Shown: positions 62,394-64,000 of the stretch, one piece after another | How the letters are laid out: each line of letters starts with the position of its first letter | Numbering within the stretch: position 1 is the stretch's first letter | Assembly: GCA_009775225.1 (NCBI GenBank) | Contig: VSPE01000008.1 | Location: forward strand, 1-64,000 | DNA from: Muribaculaceae bacterium | GTDB lineage: Bacteria > Bacteroidota > Bacteroidia > Bacteroidales > Muribaculaceae | DNA length: 64,000 nt | Direction of reading: 5' to 3' | Notes under the pieces: model-generated | The model's database searches: none | Told to the model about the DNA's origin: nothing | The model's input: the letters and a program-made list of their open reading frames with translations, nothing else | Translations under genes and position numbers: made by a program

Positions 62394-64000
62394 AATTTGA
62401 AAGAAACGAAGCCGCGTATCGCAAAAGGTGTGCCGGGCGTGAAGCAGATGTCGGTTACTGGTGCTGAGTCGCCGGGAATAAGAGTCTCGGTGGCGAACCG
62501 GGCCTCCCGCCACTTCTCGTTATGAATAGGTTCTCGATTGCGGCTCCGAAGGTAAATTTCCGTCAGGTATACGACGCGTTGAGGTCGGTGATGAAATATC
62601 CTTTTGCAGTCAGTGAGTTGTCTTCATTGGCAGGTCGGTCGGCTATCCAGCGGCAGTGTACGCCGGCGTTCACGTGTTTGTTTTTATAAGTGAGGCCGCC
62701 AAGTGCCGTGTGCACGGGCGCGAGGGGTATGTAGTTTTCGCCTTTCGGCTCCTCGGTCATGCGGGCGTTGCTGTAGGTGTAGTCGGCCTGAAGATAGAAG
62801 TTATTGAGAAAATCCCAGCGTACTCCCAAATCCACACCGAAGCGTCGGCTTTTGCCCGACGGTTCTACCACGGCCTCGTCGCCTACATATACAAGTTCCT
62901 CGTTCATGTGAAGATACCACACGGCGCTGTTCAGCACCACATTGTCGCACGGCTTGTAGTGTATGCCGAAATCGGCGCCAAGAGCCTGTGGAAGCACATT
63001 CTTGCCGTCCTCCACCACGACCACTCGGGCATCGTTGCTGTGGAAGCCGCGTCCGCCTTTAAGGTATAGCTGCACGCGTTCCGACGGGTTATAGATAGCA
63101 TTCAGCTTGGGACTGACGAAGGCTTGGGCGTTGCCGCGGCTGTTGAAGTCGGCGGCAGTTTTGTCGGCATAGCTGAAGTGGAACCAGTCCACGCGTACCG
63201 ATGGGTTTATCATCACTTTGCCGAGATTTATCTCCATGCCGGCGTATGCAAAGAGGTTGCTTTGGTCTATGTCGCCAAGGGCGTAAGTGCCTATATGATG
63301 TCGGTTGCGGGCGTGGTAGAGAGCGATATCCATTATATGGTCGTATCGAAAGCCTGCGCCAGCCGCCCACTTCCACATATAGTCGCGCAGGTGGAAATGG
63401 TTGGTGTATTCAGTATGGCCTCCTCCGATAATTCGCTTCTCGCGCTGGTTTATCTCGTCCCAGTTCTCGGGGTCGTTCAGCATGAAGGTAAAGTCTGAGA
63501 AAAGGTTGAAGGTATAATACGAAAGATAAAAGTCGGAGTTTACCACGCCGCCGTCGCCTGTGTCGAACCTGTGGAGAAACTGAAGATTGGTACGCGAGGT
63601 GGAGCCGCCCTCACTGGCATCGAGCGAGCCGAACCAGCCAATCATGCCCTTGTCGACGGCGCGCTCGGGAATTTGTCCCGAGGCGTTCCACGAACTGTTG
63701 AAGTGCGATGCTATTATGTTGAAGCGCGAGCGCTCGCCCCAACGGGTGTATTTGCTCAGCACATTCAGGCGGTGGAAGTGCTGAGGGGAGTCGAAGACGC
63801 CGTTGTCGTTGAGAAAGGCTCCGGCTACATAGAAACTCTCCTTTTCGTTGTTTATAAACGACGCCGTGGCGCGGTAGCGCTGATAGTCGTGCATACCCAC
63901 TTCCACGGCCACTTCGTTCGGCATGCGGTCGCGAGTCTTGAACGATACATAGCCGGCAGTGGCCATATCGCCCTTGCTCATGCTGTAGAGACCCTTGTCG
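62390..64000 (-). pseudogene. TonB-dependent outer-membrane receptor, 3' part, with nonsense codon and frameshift
   Basis: The frame enters from the right edge (5' end not in the window) and reads DKGLYSMSKGDMATAGYVS, then about 470 residues of TonB-receptor beta-barrel (repeated aromatic strands such as FNIIASHFNSSW and VMINPSVRVDWFHFSYA). It meets TGA at 62563-62565 after DLNASYT. Downstream the receptor's last strands are still readable: RKFTFGAAIENLF, then one base is missing and NEKWREARFATETLIPG ... FAIRGFVSFKF leads to TAG at 62390-62392. TGA probably replaces TGG (Trp). Loss of the C-terminal Phe strand should block barrel assembly. Ligand unknown. Confidence 0.82.

Noticed and set aside
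63680..63696. A second parS-like sequence (GCGTTCCACGAAC)
   Set aside because: Only the left half matches and it lies inside receptor coding sequence; chance is likely.
1..64000. CRISPR arrays, tRNA or rRNA genes, prophage or conjugation modules
   Set aside because: I saw no spaced repeats, no rRNA-like stretch, no convincing cloverleaf and no phage or transfer genes.

Overview
The window is chromosomal DNA of a Bacteroidales bacterium, most likely a member of the Muribaculaceae or a close relative. The evidence is the moderately GC-rich coding sequence, the repeated promoter pattern TTTG-N19/20-TAnnTTTG found only in Bacteroidota, the type IX secretion translocon gene sprA, secreted proteins with type IX-like C-terminal tails, and conserved Bacteroidales gene pairs (the DUF1599 and BT_3928-type genes next to tpiA, and KdsC-like next to Maf). 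The family-level call is an inference from protein style; the order-level call is firm.

Layout. 115-6605 (+): anaerobic glycerol-3-phosphate operon glpABC, a GlpT-type transporter and a HAD-IIA phosphatase. 6789-12572 (-): two large secreted proteins, an M6-type metalloprotease and a choice-of-anchor/fibronectin-like protein. 12775-16434 (-): DUF1599, BT_3928-like DoxX protein, tpiA, SPOR protein, folE. 16564-24323 (+): parS-like site, parA, parB, DUF5683, an MltD-like lytic transglycosylase, an OPT transporter and a MATE exporter. 24311-24604 (+): a free-standing promoter, a well-folded RNA of about 256 nt and a strong terminator, proposed as an unnamed small RNA. 24769-30572: a small hypothetical gene on +, then on - a DsbD-type redox pair, mazG, topB and a tiny Cys-rich membrane protein. 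30887-38640 (-): nhaA, glycogen phosphorylase with a GT3-type glycogen synthase, ridA, a YihY-type membrane protein. 38793-47079 (+): patatin, GH13 amylase, prs, a 2-hydroxyacid dehydrogenase, then an operon of HU/SPOR protein, nitroreductase, DUF2520, KdsC-like phosphatase and Maf.

47100-50017 is the accessory patch. It holds an AT-rich secreted-protein gene, the tail of an IS30-type transposase, a complete 1.1-kb IS with perfect 30-bp inverted repeats whose transposase start is separated from the rest by an A7 frameshift, and a decayed MATE gene cut by the IS. Next come ddl, a membrane-anchored MurF-like ligase and an alpha/beta hydrolase (50150-53760, -), a small acidic lipoprotein, ruvA, the 7.4-kb sprA, and the broken 3' part of a TonB-dependent receptor gene running off the right edge.

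The window is mostly core metabolism and envelope work. Glycerol-3-phosphate oxidation, glycogen turnover and tpiA feed central carbon. LysM, SPOR, Ddl, MurF-like and RuvA/ParAB genes serve wall, division and chromosome handling. sprA supplies the exporter that the three tail-bearing secreted proteins would use. The items most worth a second look are the RNA at 24348-24604, the Ddl/MurF-like/hydrolase module, the parS-like site before parA, and the slippage-type IS.
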